DNA from: Mycolicibacterium neoaurum VKM Ac-1815D | Lineage (GTDB): Bacteria; Actinomycetota; Actinomycetes; Mycobacteriales; Mycobacteriaceae | Direction of reading: 5' to 3' | DNA length: 64,000 bases | Assembly: GCF_000317305.3 (NCBI RefSeq) | Contig: NC_023036.2 | Coordinates: forward strand, 372,001-436,000 | The notes under the pieces: generated by a model | What the model saw: only the letters and a program-made list of their open reading frames with translations | What the model was told of the DNA's origin: nothing | The model's database searches: none | Program-made: the position numbers and the translations under genes | Shown: positions 9,115 to 18,752 of the stretch, piece by piece | Layout: every line of letters begins with the position of its first letter | How positions within the stretch are numbered: position 1 is the stretch's first letter

Positions 9115-10088
9115 TCGTCACCGTCACACCGAACCCCAGTATCGACCGCACGGTCACGCTGCCGGGCACCCTCACCCGCGGCGCGGTACACCGCATCAGC
9201 TCGGTCACCGACGAGCCCGGCGGCAAGGGTGTCAACGTCGCCCGCGCGCTCGGCCTCGCCGGCCTGGACGCGGTGGCCGTGTTGCCTGCCGCGGCAGACG
9301 ATCCGATCCTGACCGCGCTGCGTGCCGCGGCCGTCCCGTTCCAGGCCGTGGCCGTCCCCGCGCCGGTACGCACGAACATCGCCGTCACCGAGAATGACGG
9401 CACCACAACCAAACTCAATGCGCCCGGTGCGGCGTTGGATTCCGCGGCGCTCGAGGCGCTCACCCGGACGGTCATCGACGCCGCCCGCACCGCCAGCTGG
9501 GTGGTGCTCTCGGGTTCGCTGCCGCCGGGTGTGCCCACGAGCTGGTACGCCGACGTGGTCGCCGAACTCGCCGGATCGGACTGCCGGGTGGCCGTCGACA
9601 CCTCCGACGCCCCGCTCACCGCACTTGCCGATGCATTCGGAGTCGCCGCGCCCGACCTGATCAAACCCAACGCCGATGAGCTGGCCGGGCTGACCGGAAC
9701 CTCCGGCCAGGAGCTCGAAGATGCTGCGGCCCAGGGCGATCCGGGTCCGGTGATCGCTGCGGCCCGGCAATTGGTCGACCGTGGCGCCCGCAGCGTGCTG
9801 GTCACCCTCGGTGCCGCCGGTGCGGTACTGGTGGATCCGTCGGGCAGCTGGCTGGCCGGCTCACCGCCGATCACCCCGCGCAGCACCGTCGGGGCCGGGG
9901 ATTCGTCACTGGCCGGTTATGTGCGCGCCGAACAGGCCGGTGCCGACCCGGCCGAGCGGCTGCGGATGGCGGTCGCCTACGGGAGTGCCGCGGCCGCGCT
10001 GCCCGGTTCCGCCCTGCCCTCGCCCGACCAGCTCCACCTCGATGCCGTCCCCGTGCGGGCCATCTCCCCCGCACACACCGAATCCTGA
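9111..10088 (+). CDS. fruK: 1-phosphofructokinase
   Basis: A 325-residue PfkB-family kinase that converts fructose 1-phosphate (made by FruA) to fructose 1,6-bisphosphate. The first PfkB signature is GGKGVNVARALGLAG near residues 37-52. The anion-hole and catalytic motif GAGDSSLAGY lies near 262-271, with Asp as base. NPSIDRTV at the N-terminus is typical of 1-phosphofructokinases and tagatose-6-phosphate kinases. The ATG overlaps the regulator's TGA (ATGA). Position between the regulator and fruA makes the fructose assignment strong. Confidence 0.93.
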   Translation: MIVTVTPNPSIDRTVTLPGTLTRGAVHRISSVTDEPGGKGVNVARALGLAGLDAVAVLPAAADDPILTALRAAAVPFQAVAVPAPVRTNIAVTENDGTTTKLNAPGAALDSAALEALTRTVIDAARTASWVVLSGSLPPGVPTSWYADVVAELAGSDCRVAVDTSDAPLTALADAFGVAAPDLIKPNADELAGLTGTSGQELEDAAAQGDPGPVIAAARQLVDRGARSVLVTLGAAGAVLVDPSGSWLAGSPPITPRSTVGAGDSSLAGYVRAEQAGADPAERLRMAVAYGSAAAALPGSALPSPDQLHLDAVPVRAISPAHTES

Positions 10089-10108
10089 CTCCCACAGAAA
10101 GTTTGGTC

Positions 10109-12082
10109 ATGTCCACTTCCGCTCCGGTCATCACGACCGACCTGGTGCTGCTCGACACCGACGCCGGGACCGACAAGGAGGCCGTCATCGGCCGACTCGC
10201 CGGCCTGCTCGCCGGTGCCGGCCGCACGTCCGACACCGACGGCCTGATCGCGGCGGCGCTGGCCCGCGAGGCCCAGTCGGCCACCGGCCTGCCCGGCGGC
10301 ATCGCCATCCCACACTGCCGGTCCCCGCATGTCGACACCCCCACCATCGGTTTCGCCAGACTGTCACCCGCCGTGGACTTCGGCGCTCCGGACGGTCCCG
10401 CCGACCTGGTATTCCTCATCGCCGCACCGGAATCCGGCGGCTCCGATCACCTCAAGCTGCTTTCCAGCCTCGCCCGAGCACTCGTGCGCAAGGACTTCGT
10501 CGAACAACTGCGCGCCGCCTCCACCGCCGGTGAGCTCGTCTCACTGGTCGACGGCGTGGTGAACCCAGCGCCGGCCGCAGCCGCGCCGGCGGCCGCCCCC
10601 GCACCACCCGCGGCTCCGGCCGGGAAGAAGAGCATCGTCGCGATCACCGCGTGTCCCACCGGGATCGCGCACACGTACATGGCCGCCGACGCGCTCAAAC
10701 TGGCCGCTGAACGTGCCGATGTGGACCTGGTCGTGGAGACCCAGGGCTCGTCGGGGAGCACGCCACTGCCCGCGGCGACGATCGCCGCGGCCGATGCGGT
10801 CATCTTCGCCACCGATGTCGGCGTGAAGGACCGCGGCCGGTTCGCCGGCAAGCCCGTCGTCGCCTCCGGCGTCAAACGCGCCATCAACGAACCCGACGCC
10901 ATGATCTCCGAAGCAGTTGCCGCAGCCGGTAATCCGAAGGCCGCCCGAGTGGAGGGCAGCAGTCCGGCCGAGGAGGCCACCGAGGGCTCGTCGAATGTCG
11001 GCTGGGGCACCCGGACCCGACAGATCCTGCTCACCGGCGTCAGCTACATGATCCCGTTCGTGGCTGCCGGCGGTCTGCTGATCGCGCTGGGATTCCTTTT
11101 CGGTGGTTACGAGATCGCCGATGTCGCGAACGACATCGCCCTGAACAACTCCTTGACCAACCTCCCCGACGGCGGACTGGCGCAGTACTTCGGGGCCATC
11201 CTGTTCAGTCTCGGCGGTCTGGCATTCGGCTTCCTGGTGCCCGCCCTGGCCGGCTACATATCGTTCGCCATCGCCGACCGGCCGGGTATCGCACCCGGCT
11301 TCACCGCGGGTGCGCTCGCCGTGTTCGTCGGCGGCGGATTCATCGGCGGCATCGTCGGCGGCGTGATCGCCGGCTTCACCGCCCTGTGGATCAGCCGCAT
11401 CGACGTTCCGCGCTGGCTGCGCGGCCTGATGCCGGTCGTCATCATCCCGCTCGTCGCCTCACTGGTCGTCGGTCTGATCATGTTCCTGCTCATCGGCCGA
11501 CCGCTGGCGTTGATCAACACCGGGCTGACCGACTGGCTCAACGGACTGACCGGTACCTCGGCCATCCTGCTGGGCGTGATCCTCGGCCTGATGATGTGCT
11601 TCGACCTGGGTGGGCCGGTCAACAAGGCCGCCTACGCGTTCGCCACCGCCGGTCTGGCCGCCGCCACCACCGCCTCCTTCGAGGTGATGGCGACCGTGAT
11701 GGCCGCAGGCATGGTGCCCCCGCTGGCCATGGCGCTCGCCACCACGGTCCGCCCGAGCCTGTTCAGCGAGCCGGAGAAGGAGAACGGCCGGGCCGCCTGG
11801 CTGCTGGGCGCCGCCTTCATCTCCGAGGGTGCCATCCCGTTCGCCGCGGCCGACCCGCTGCGCGTCATCCCCTCGATGATGTTCGGCGGTGCCATCACCG
11901 GGGCGCTGTGCATGGCCTTCGACGTCACTCTGCGTGCACCGCACGGCGGCATCTTCGTGTTCTTCGCGATCGGCAACCTGATCTGGTTCCTCGTGTCGCT
12001 GGCCGTGGGAACCATCGCGGCCGCCGCCGCGGTCGTCGCCGCCAAACAGTTCGTCAAGCCGCGGCAAGCCGTCGCCGCCTGA
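10109..12082 (+). CDS. fruA: fructose-specific PTS permease, IIA-IIB-IIC fusion
   Basis: A 657-residue three-domain permease. IIA (about 1-150) has the phospho-His69 in GGIAIPHC. An Ala/Pro linker (about 153-172) leads to IIB with phospho-Cys182 in ITACPTGIAHTYMAADAL. The membrane IIC domain (about 300-650) begins ILLTGVSYMIPFVAAGG. It imports and phosphorylates fructose to fructose 1-phosphate. I chose ATG 10109 over an in-frame TTG six bases upstream. It lies 20 bp after fruK and 40 bp before ptsH, in the same operon. Confidence 0.95.
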   Translation: MSTSAPVITTDLVLLDTDAGTDKEAVIGRLAGLLAGAGRTSDTDGLIAAALAREAQSATGLPGGIAIPHCRSPHVDTPTIGFARLSPAVDFGAPDGPADLVFLIAAPESGGSDHLKLLSSLARALVRKDFVEQLRAASTAGELVSLVDGVVNPAPAAAAPAAAPAPPAAPAGKKSIVAITACPTGIAHTYMAADALKLAAERADVDLVVETQGSSGSTPLPAATIAAADAVIFATDVGVKDRGRFAGKPVVASGVKRAINEPDAMISEAVAAAGNPKAARVEGSSPAEEATEGSSNVGWGTRTRQILLTGVSYMIPFVAAGGLLIALGFLFGGYEIADVANDIALNNSLTNLPDGGLAQYFGAILFSLGGLAFGFLVPALAGYISFAIADRPGIAPGFTAGALAVFVGGGFIGGIVGGVIAGFTALWISRIDVPRWLRGLMPVVIIPLVASLVVGLIMFLLIGRPLALINTGLTDWLNGLTGTSAILLGVILGLMMCFDLGGPVNKAAYAFATAGLAAATTASFEVMATVMAAGMVPPLAMALATTVRPSLFSEPEKENGRAAWLLGAAFISEGAIPFAAADPLRVIPSMMFGGAITGALCMAFDVTLRAPHGGIFVFFAIGNLIWFLVSLAVGTIAAAAAVVAAKQFVKPRQAVAA

Positions 12083-12122
12083 GACCGCATCACCCAACAC
12101 CGGAATACAAGGAGAGAAACAC

Positions 12123-12380
12123 ATGCCCGAGAAGACCGTCACCGTCGGATCCGCCATCGGTCTGCACGCCCGGCCGGCCGCCATCATCGCCGAGGCCGTC
12201 ACCAACTCCGGTGCCGAGGTCACCCTGTCGCTGGACGGCGGGGAGCCGGTCGACGCGGGTTCGGCGCTGATGATCATGACCCTTGGCGCAGGTAACGGAG
12301 CCCAGGTGACCGTCAGCTCCGAGGATCCGGCCGCCCTGGCCGCGATCGCCGAGCTGGTGGCCAAAGATCTGGACGCCTGA
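12123..12380 (+). CDS. ptsH: phosphocarrier protein HPr
   Basis: An 85-residue HPr. Phospho-accepting His15 lies in IGLHARPAA. The regulatory Ser region of Firmicute HPr is not conserved as a clear SIMGV motif (here ALMIMTLGAG). It relays phosphate from PtsI to FruA. A good ribosome-binding site (AAGGAGAGA) precedes the ATG. As the last gene of the operon, it completes a self-contained fructose PTS. Confidence 0.95.
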   Translation: MPEKTVTVGSAIGLHARPAAIIAEAVTNSGAEVTLSLDGGEPVDAGSALMIMTLGAGNGAQVTVSSEDPAALAAIAELVAKDLDA

Positions 12381-12427
12381 GCAGCACGCAAGAAAGCGGA
12401 ACGTACCCCGTCTACACCCCCGTAAAC

Positions 12428-12454
12428 TTGCTCTGGCGAAGGCCGACCTAGGCT
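12428..12454 (+). promoter_or_regulatory. candidate promoter of the mycP1-eccE1-espB-espL operon
   Basis: TAGGCT (12449-12454) resembles mycobacterial -10 boxes. A weak -35 TTGCTC lies at 12428-12433 with a short 15-bp spacer. Initiation near 12461 would give an untranslated leader of about 93 nt before the GTG at 12554. Confidence 0.33.
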
Positions 12455-12553
12455 GACGTGACACGATGCGTCGCCGAACGGCGGCCTTCGCTTTGCTGCG
12501 GGATGTGCCAGCACATCCGGCACCCGGGGACTGCAAAGGGGAGTGAACAGACC

Positions 12554-13927
12554 GTGCGACGCATCGGTGTGCTGCTGGCCACCCTGGCACTGGTGTTGCT
12601 GACAGCGCCGCCGGCTCTGCTCATCGTGACGGCACCGCCCGCCGGCGCCGTCGAGCCGCCGGTGATCGACGCCGGGGCCGTGCCGCCTGACGAGACCGGG
12701 CCGGACCAGCCGACCGAACAACGGCGGCAATGCTCGGCGCCGATCGTCTTCCCGAACTCGAACTTCACCGACAAGCCGTGGGCCAGCGATTACCTGCGGC
12801 TCGCCGACGCCCAGAAGTTCGCCACCGGGGCCGGGGTGACCGTCGCGGTGATCGACACCGGCGTCAACGGGTCACCGCGGGTACCCGCCGAACCCGGCGG
12901 CGATTTCGTCGACAAGGCCGGCAACGGCATGTCGGACTGCGATTCCCACGGCACCCTGACCGCGGCCATCATCGCCGGCCGCGGTGCCCCGACGGACGCA
13001 TTCATCGGCGTGGCACCCGATGCCCGCATCCTGTCGCTGCGCCAGACCTCGGACAACTTCCAGCCGGTGGGCGCGCGCCAGGATCCGAACAACCCCAACA
13101 CCACTCAGACCGCCGGTTCGCTGCGCAGCCTTGCCCGCTCGATCGTGCATGCCGCCAACCTGGGCGCACAGGTCATCAACATCAGTGAGGCCGCCTGTTA
13201 CAAGGCGACCCGACCGATCGACGAGGCCACCGTCGGGGCGGCGATCAACTTCGCGGTGAACATCAAGGGTGCCGTCGTGGTCGTCGCCGCCGGAAACACC
13301 GGGCAGGACTGCACCCAGAATCCGCCGCCGGAAGCCGACGAACCCGACGACCCGCGCGGGTGGCGCCAGATTCAGACCATCGTCTCGCCGGCCTGGTACT
13401 CGCCGCTTGTCCTGACCGTGGGTGGGATCGGGCAGACCGGCCAGCCGAGCACCTTCTCGATGTCGGGACCATGGGTTGATGCCGCCGCGCCCGCCGAGAA
13501 CATCACCGCCCTGGGCTACGACGGCAATCCCGTCAACGCCCTCGCCGGTGCCGACGGCCCCATCCCGATCGCCGGCACATCGTTCGCCGCGGCCTACGTG
13601 TCGGGCTTGGCCGCGCTGCTCAAGCAGCGCTTCCCCGAACTCACCGCAGCGCAGATCATGCACCGGATCACCGCGACCGCGCGCCACCCCGGCGGTGGTG
13701 TGGACAACTACGTCGGCGCCGGGGTCATCGACCCGGTCGCCGCGCTGACCTGGGACGTGCCGGAGGGACCGAAGGTCGCCCCGTACCGCGTCAAGCAGTT
13801 GCCGCCGCCGGTGGTCGTCGAGCCGCCGGACCGCGGCCCCATCACGATGGTGGTGCTGACCGGGGTCGGGCTTGCGCTGGTGCTGGGAATCGGCGCCCTG
13901 GCCCGGCGGGCGATGAGGCGACGATGA
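12554..13927 (+). CDS. mycP1: mycosin, ESX-1 subtilisin-like protease
   Basis: A 457-residue membrane-anchored serine protease essential for assembly and function of ESX-1; in known mycobacteria it cleaves EspB. A signal sequence covers about residues 1-30. The catalytic triad is Asp101 (VIDTGV), His132 (DSHGT) and Ser343 (GTSFAAAY), with the oxyanion Asn248 in AAGN. A C-terminal membrane helix (about 428-448) is followed by a basic tail. I chose GTG 12554 because it follows an AAGGGGAG ribosome site and begins the signal sequence; an upstream GTG at 12458 would add 32 unlikely residues. It overlaps eccE1 by four bases. Confidence 0.95.
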   Translation: MRRIGVLLATLALVLLTAPPALLIVTAPPAGAVEPPVIDAGAVPPDETGPDQPTEQRRQCSAPIVFPNSNFTDKPWASDYLRLADAQKFATGAGVTVAVIDTGVNGSPRVPAEPGGDFVDKAGNGMSDCDSHGTLTAAIIAGRGAPTDAFIGVAPDARILSLRQTSDNFQPVGARQDPNNPNTTQTAGSLRSLARSIVHAANLGAQVINISEAACYKATRPIDEATVGAAINFAVNIKGAVVVVAAGNTGQDCTQNPPPEADEPDDPRGWRQIQTIVSPAWYSPLVLTVGGIGQTGQPSTFSMSGPWVDAAAPAENITALGYDGNPVNALAGADGPIPIAGTSFAAAYVSGLAALLKQRFPELTAAQIMHRITATARHPGGGVDNYVGAGVIDPVAALTWDVPEGPKVAPYRVKQLPPPVVVEPPDRGPITMVVLTGVGLALVLGIGALARRAMRRR

Positions 13928-15324
13928 AGGAGTTCCTCGGCCAGTTCGGTTTTCGGTTCACGACCGGGCATCTGCTGTGGGCTGCCACCCTGATCCCCGC
14001 TCTGATCGCGGTGTTCACGACGCTGGACCTGTTGTGGCTGGGGATCACGCTGAGCGTCCTGCTCGCCATCGCGACCACCCTGACCGTGCGAGGTCGGCGA
14101 TTCACCGGCTGGATCGCCGCGCTGTTCGCCTGGCGGCGCAGGCTTTCCGTCCCGCCCCCGCCGCCGTCGGCACCCGCCGTCGGGGCCACCGTGATGCCCG
14201 GTGACCACGTCGCCGTGCGTTGGCAGGACGGCTATCTGGTAGCCCTCATCGAGCTGGTGCCCCGCCCGTTCACACCGACCGTGCTCGTCGACGGTGAGGC
14301 CTTCACCGACGATGTGGTCGACACCCGCCTGGTGCAGGACCTGCTCGCCGCGCACTGCCCCGAACTGGAGGCCGACGTGGTGGCGGCCGGCTACCGGGTC
14401 GGCAAGACCGCGCCGGCCAATCTGGTGGCACTCTACGACCAGGTGGTGGGTCCTTACCCGGCGCCGGCCAACCGGCGCACCTGGATCGTGCTGCGCGCAG
14501 ATCCGGAGACGACCCGGCGCCCCGCACTGCGCCGGGACACCGGTGTCTCCGGGCTGGCCCGGTACCTTGTCTCCTCCGCGACGCGCATCGCAGATCAACT
14601 GGCAGGCAACGGGATCGATGCCCGGTGTGGCCGCAGCTTCGACGATTTCGACCGCGCCACCGAGATCAGCTTCGAGCGTGAATCGTGGTCGTCGATCAAG
14701 GGCCGCAGCAGTTTCACGGTCGCCTACATGGCTCCCGGCGGGCCCGATGTCTGGTGGTCTGCTCGCGCCGACCACACCATCACCCGCGTCCGCTTGCGAC
14801 CGGGCCAGGCCCCGACCACGACGGTGCTGCTGACGACGCTCGCCAATCCCACGACGCCCCGCGGCTTTTCCTGTCTGTTCGGCGGTCAGCGCGCCGCGCT
14901 GCTCGGTGAGAGCCCGGTGACCGACCGGCATTACGAACTGCCCATCGGCTCGGCCGGGGTGCTCATCGGCGAGACCGCGGACCGCTATCCGGTGTACATG
15001 CCGTTCGACGACGTCGACTCCAGCATCAACCTCGGCGATGCCCGGTTGTTCACCCAATTCGTCATCCGCTCCGCGGCGGCCGGCGGCGTGGTGACTCTCG
15101 GCCCACAGTTCGGCGAGTTCGCCGGCTTCGTCAATGGCCGGGTCGGGCAGGTGGCCAAGGTGGCCTGGCCGAACGCGACGACCTATCTGGGCACACATCC
15201 AGGGGTTGGCCGGGTTGTGCTGCGCAGCAACTACATCGACACTCCGCGCCACAGTCAGCTGCCGATCCGGCTGATCAACCCGCGCGAGGAGAGTCGCTAC
15301 CAGATGGCTTTGGAGACCGTGTGA
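13924..15324 (+). CDS. eccE1: ESX-1 core membrane component EccE1
   Basis: A 466-residue protein with two N-terminal membrane helices (LLWAATLIPALIAVF and LLWLGITLSVLLAIA, about residues 18-60). A large cytoplasmic domain follows. EccE is the peripheral subunit of the hexameric EccB-C-D-E complex. Assignment rests on this topology, its length and its conserved place after mycP1 and before espB. Its ATG overlaps the mycP1 stop by four bases. Confidence 0.92.
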   Translation: MKEFLGQFGFRFTTGHLLWAATLIPALIAVFTTLDLLWLGITLSVLLAIATTLTVRGRRFTGWIAALFAWRRRLSVPPPPPSAPAVGATVMPGDHVAVRWQDGYLVALIELVPRPFTPTVLVDGEAFTDDVVDTRLVQDLLAAHCPELEADVVAAGYRVGKTAPANLVALYDQVVGPYPAPANRRTWIVLRADPETTRRPALRRDTGVSGLARYLVSSATRIADQLAGNGIDARCGRSFDDFDRATEISFERESWSSIKGRSSFTVAYMAPGGPDVWWSARADHTITRVRLRPGQAPTTTVLLTTLANPTTPRGFSCLFGGQRAALLGESPVTDRHYELPIGSAGVLIGETADRYPVYMPFDDVDSSINLGDARLFTQFVIRSAAAGGVVTLGPQFGEFAGFVNGRVGQVAKVAWPNATTYLGTHPGVGRVVLRSNYIDTPRHSQLPIRLINPREESRYQMALETV

Positions 15325-15343
15325 TGATCGGGGGGCGATAGTC

Positions 15344-16897
15344 ATGGGTGGTTTGCAGGTCAATCCGGACGAGCTGGACGCAACAGCCAACGCGCGCAGC
15401 GGCGCCCAGTGGCCGCCGGTCGAAACGAAAGCACAAGCACCCGACGGCCTCCAGAGCTCCGCTGCCGCGGTCGAGAAGCTCAACGCCAACGCCGCTGCAC
15501 TCGCGAAATACCAGACCATCGCCGATCAGCAGAACATGACGCTGACACATATGCTGCACAGCACGGCATCGGCGTACCGCAAGGTCGACAAGGAGTACGC
15601 CGGCGTCATGGACAAGGACGGCCGGGCGGCCGCCATCGACGCGATCGTCGTCGAAGAGCCAGGCGGTCCACTACCCGAGATCCCAGACCTACCCAGAATC
15701 GCGATGACCTCCGGTGGATACAGCGATGTCGAGCAAACCGAGCAACTACTGCAGGCGGGTGATCACGGCGCATCTCTGGCGGTGGTTGCCGCTGAGTACC
15801 GGGCCGCGGCCGCAGCAGACCGCGCCAACGCTGCCGGTGATTTCAAGATGGGGTGGGAGGGCGATGCGGCCGACGCTGCCATGGCCAAGATGCGAGAGTA
15901 TTCAAACTGGCTCGGAAGTCTGGCCGACGCATGGGACAAGTTGGCCGACAACGCTGACGTGCTGCATGCGACGCACTCCGTGACCCGGGCGAACCACACA
16001 ATGATCTACACCCGCTACATGGCCCTCAAGGCTCAGTTGGCAGCGCTGGCCAAACACCCGAGCGGGCAGGGCTTCGCGATGGCCGAGATTCAACGAGATA
16101 TGCAAACCCTCCAAGAGAACTCCGACGACATGCGAGAGGATTACGCGGGCGCAACAGATCTACCGCCTGCTCAACCGACGCCGCCACCGAACATCCCTGT
16201 CGGTAGCAGCAGGACCGGGGGCAGTGCGTCAAGCAACGAAACGGGCGGCGCCGGTGCCGGTGGCGGTGGCGGAGCGCCCGGAGGCGGCCAGCCGGCGGTA
16301 TCGCCGGCCTCGATGTCGCCGCAGAACGGTCAGCCCTCCGGCTCGCCGCAGGCGGGATCACCGTCCTCGGGCCAGGGTTCGGGCGGTGGCGCACCGTCCG
16401 GTGGCGGCGCCCCGTCCGGCGGTGGGAAGCCCGGCGGTGGCGGTGCACCGTCCGGCGGTCTTCCCGGTGGAGGTCTACCCGGTGGCGGCCTGCCCGATAC
16501 GGGCTTGCCCGATCTCGACGAGCCCGGCGTATCCCCGGCCGGCGTCGGCGGCGGCGGTTCCGGAGGGGGATCCGGCGGCGGTGGCGGCGGTGTCCCGTCG
16601 ATGCCGTTGCAGCCCAGCGTCGGCGCCGAGACGGTGGCCCCCGGGCCCGCCGCCGGCGGCGCCCGAGCAGGCGGCAGCGGCGGTGCGATACCGGCGTCGG
16701 CCATGGGCGGCGGCATGGGTATGGGCGGCGGTATGGGCGGTATGGGCCACGGCGGCGGTGGTCAGCAGGGTCAGCAGAAGCGTCGCGACTCGCGCTTCGC
16801 ACCCGATGAGGAGCTCTACACCGAGGACCGTCCCTACACCGAACCGGTGATCGGTCAACGGCGGCGTAAAGATGTGCAGGACAAGGAGTCCAAGTGA
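15344..16897 (+). CDS. espB: ESX-1 secreted protein EspB
   Basis: A 517-residue secreted substrate. The N-terminal helical PE/PPE-like domain (about 1-275) carries the WEGDAADA turn motif (WxG). A low-complexity Gly/Ser/Pro/Ala tail follows (about 285-475). The conserved C-terminus has LYTEDRPYTEPVIGQRRR and ends in KESK, matching EspB. In known species EspB forms heptameric rings, is cut by MycP1 and is exported by ESX-1. Length exceeds the 460-residue M. tuberculosis protein mainly through the glycine-rich tail. It overlaps espL by four bases. The N-terminal half is divergent from the M. tuberculosis sequence as I remember it, so orthology rests mainly on the ends and synteny. Confidence 0.88.
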   Translation: MGGLQVNPDELDATANARSGAQWPPVETKAQAPDGLQSSAAAVEKLNANAAALAKYQTIADQQNMTLTHMLHSTASAYRKVDKEYAGVMDKDGRAAAIDAIVVEEPGGPLPEIPDLPRIAMTSGGYSDVEQTEQLLQAGDHGASLAVVAAEYRAAAAADRANAAGDFKMGWEGDAADAAMAKMREYSNWLGSLADAWDKLADNADVLHATHSVTRANHTMIYTRYMALKAQLAALAKHPSGQGFAMAEIQRDMQTLQENSDDMREDYAGATDLPPAQPTPPPNIPVGSSRTGGSASSNETGGAGAGGGGGAPGGGQPAVSPASMSPQNGQPSGSPQAGSPSSGQGSGGGAPSGGGAPSGGGKPGGGGAPSGGLPGGGLPGGGLPDTGLPDLDEPGVSPAGVGGGGSGGGSGGGGGGVPSMPLQPSVGAETVAPGPAAGGARAGGSGGAIPASAMGGGMGMGGGMGGMGHGGGGQQGQQKRRDSRFAPDEELYTEDRPYTEPVIGQRRRKDVQDKESK

Positions 16898-17217
16898 GCG
16901 AGCAGATGCATCCGGAGGTGGCGGCCGTACTGCGACAGGCCGGCCGGTTGCAGGAGCTGATGGACGCTCAGCTACACAAGATGGACAGCGAATCCTTCAC
17001 CGCCACGGACGAATCCGAGACCGTGGAGGTCACGCTGAACGGCCACCACCGACTGGTCGACGTCTATCTGGCCGATGGATTGCTGCGGCTGGGTTCACAC
17101 ACGATCGAGGAACGCCTCAACGAGGCTCTACGCAACGCGACCGAGGTGGCCTCCGAGTCGGTCGCCGCCGATCGCGACCGGCTCAACGACGCCGTCGCGG
17201 AGATCACCGGGTCCTAG
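16894..17217 (+). CDS. espL: ESX-1 associated protein EspL
   Basis: A 107-residue acidic, largely helical protein resembling the YbaB/EbfC nucleoid-associated fold. A helix spans about residues 8-35, then a beta meander (VEVTLNGHHRLVDVYL), then a C-terminal helix. EspL is known to be needed for stability of ESX-1 substrates and to interact with other Esp proteins. The ATGA overlap with espB indicates coupling. Its TAG stop lies in a CTAG that also supplies the stop of the convergent eccD1. Confidence 0.9.
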   Translation: MSEQMHPEVAAVLRQAGRLQELMDAQLHKMDSESFTATDESETVEVTLNGHHRLVDVYLADGLLRLGSHTIEERLNEALRNATEVASESVAADRDRLNDAVAEITGS

Positions 17218-18752
17218 AAGCGCAGGTTCCGCAGCAGGTCGTACACCCCGGCGATCCACAGCAGCAGCGGGATCACCGCCGCGATCGAGGCACCGTCGAG
17301 CAGTTCCAGGATCCGCTTGGTGACCGGTGAGAGCCGGTTGACGTTGTCGGTGGCGCCCACCATGATCAGCGCAACCATGGCCAGCAGCAGATAGATTCCC
17401 AGCACCAGCCAGGACTGGTCGGGGAACCACAGGCAGAGCCGGACCGTGACGCCGGTGGGCACGGCCACGGTGACGGCCATCAGCGCCCACGCGCACCACC
17501 GCTCGGCATAGAGCCGTGATCGGAAGCCGCAGATGACCGTCACCAAGGCGGCGACGATCAGACTGTGCAGGAAGAAATGTCCCTGCACGACAACGGCGAT
17601 GGCGCCGGCGGCCAGCACCGTCGCGCCGGCGGTCAGGAACCCGATGAGCAACTGCTTGGACAGCTCGCTGCGCTCGGTCAGGCGTGCAGCCGAGTCGGGC
17701 ACCGAGGCGATGATCGCCTGCCAGGTCGGCGTCTCCTCGTCCGCCCCATCGGGTCGCATCACCGGGTCGAGCAGTTCGTCGTTGGCCACCGCCTCCCCAG
17801 GAGCGGGAATGGGCGGCAGTGCGATCCGGGCAACGGCCACCGTCAGTTTGGCGGCATTGGTGACCACGATCAGTCCGAATGCGATGGCGCCGGCGGGAAC
17901 CCATTCCTGCCCGCCATATCCGAATGCGATCGCGCCGGCGGTGATCGCCACCGACAGCACCGCCACGAAGGCGGCGACGCTGGCGCGTCTGCGTGGACCA
18001 CCACGGGTGGCCAGGGTGTAGAGCAGGGCCACCGCCGCGGCGCCAGCGACCTGGGGGGCGCCCAGCCCGTCTGCCTCCCGAGGCAGCGGCACCGCCAGCG
18101 CTGCCGCACCGGCGAGCACCGGAAGCGCGGCCACCACCAGGCTTTCGGACAGGTTCACGTTCTCGTATCGGGAGCGGGCGACCATGGCGCCGCCAACCAG
18201 CGCGAGGCCCAGCAGCGCCAGCGCGATGGACCACCACCAGTCCTTGCCCGATTGCGTCCACGCCACCAGTGCGACCACTGTCGCGATCGTGGACACCACC
18301 GGAATGGCCAGTCCGACGAACCGGTTGAGTGCGGTGCGGTCGAACTCAGGGGACTCGTCGAGCACCGCGATGGCGTCGATCACGTCCTCGACCAGCGGGC
18401 GGTACCGTTCGGTCCGGCTCACCGACACCAGCGTCAGCAGTGCGCCGTCGACGACACCGGCCTCGTCGAGGGATTCCGAGGCCTTGATCGGCGGCGCACC
18501 GGGACGGGCGAACGCCCAGACGCCCTGGGCCTTGAAATCGAAGCCCGCCAGCACATCCGGCGGCGAATCGTCGAGCAGGTCGGCGAGCACCGACACCGTC
18601 TCGTCGATGTAGGTCTCGATGGGCGCCGAGGCGGGCAGGACCAGGTCGGTCATCCGCCGACCGGTGAGAATGGTGACCCGGGTGGTGGCGGGCCTGCCCG
18701 GCGTGACCGATGCCGTCCCTGTCGCCCCCGACGGCGCCGCTGTCGCGGTCAA
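17214..18752 (-). CDS. eccD1: ESX-1 membrane channel component EccD1
   Basis: A 512-residue integral membrane protein. The N-terminal ubiquitin-like cytoplasmic domain covers about residues 22-110 (TRVTILTGRRMTDLVLPAS). Around eleven membrane helices fill the remainder. EccD dimers form the membrane vestibule of the type VII core. It ends against espL with the two TAG stops overlapping on opposite strands. Its start overlaps the espI stop by four bases, so it is the last gene of the minus-strand ESX-1 transcript. Confidence 0.94.
   Translation of the reverse strand: MTATAAPSGATGTASVTPGRPATTRVTILTGRRMTDLVLPASAPIETYIDETVSVLADLLDDSPPDVLAGFDFKAQGVWAFARPGAPPIKASESLDEAGVVDGALLTLVSVSRTERYRPLVEDVIDAIAVLDESPEFDRTALNRFVGLAIPVVSTIATVVALVAWTQSGKDWWWSIALALLGLALVGGAMVARSRYENVNLSESLVVAALPVLAGAAALAVPLPREADGLGAPQVAGAAAVALLYTLATRGGPRRRASVAAFVAVLSVAITAGAIAFGYGGQEWVPAGAIAFGLIVVTNAAKLTVAVARIALPPIPAPGEAVANDELLDPVMRPDGADEETPTWQAIIASVPDSAARLTERSELSKQLLIGFLTAGATVLAAGAIAVVVQGHFFLHSLIVAALVTVICGFRSRLYAERWCAWALMAVTVAVPTGVTVRLCLWFPDQSWLVLGIYLLLAMVALIMVGATDNVNRLSPVTKRILELLDGASIAAVIPLLLWIAGVYDLLRNLRF

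Noticed and set aside
13708..15519. 603-residue minus-strand ORF
   Set aside because: It is antisense to mycP1, eccE1 and the start of espB; no motif supports it.
16215..16780. GGC/GGT-rich repetitive stretch
   Set aside because: Considered as a PGRS-type repeat or mobile element; it is the glycine-rich tail of espB in frame, followed by the conserved EspB C-terminus.
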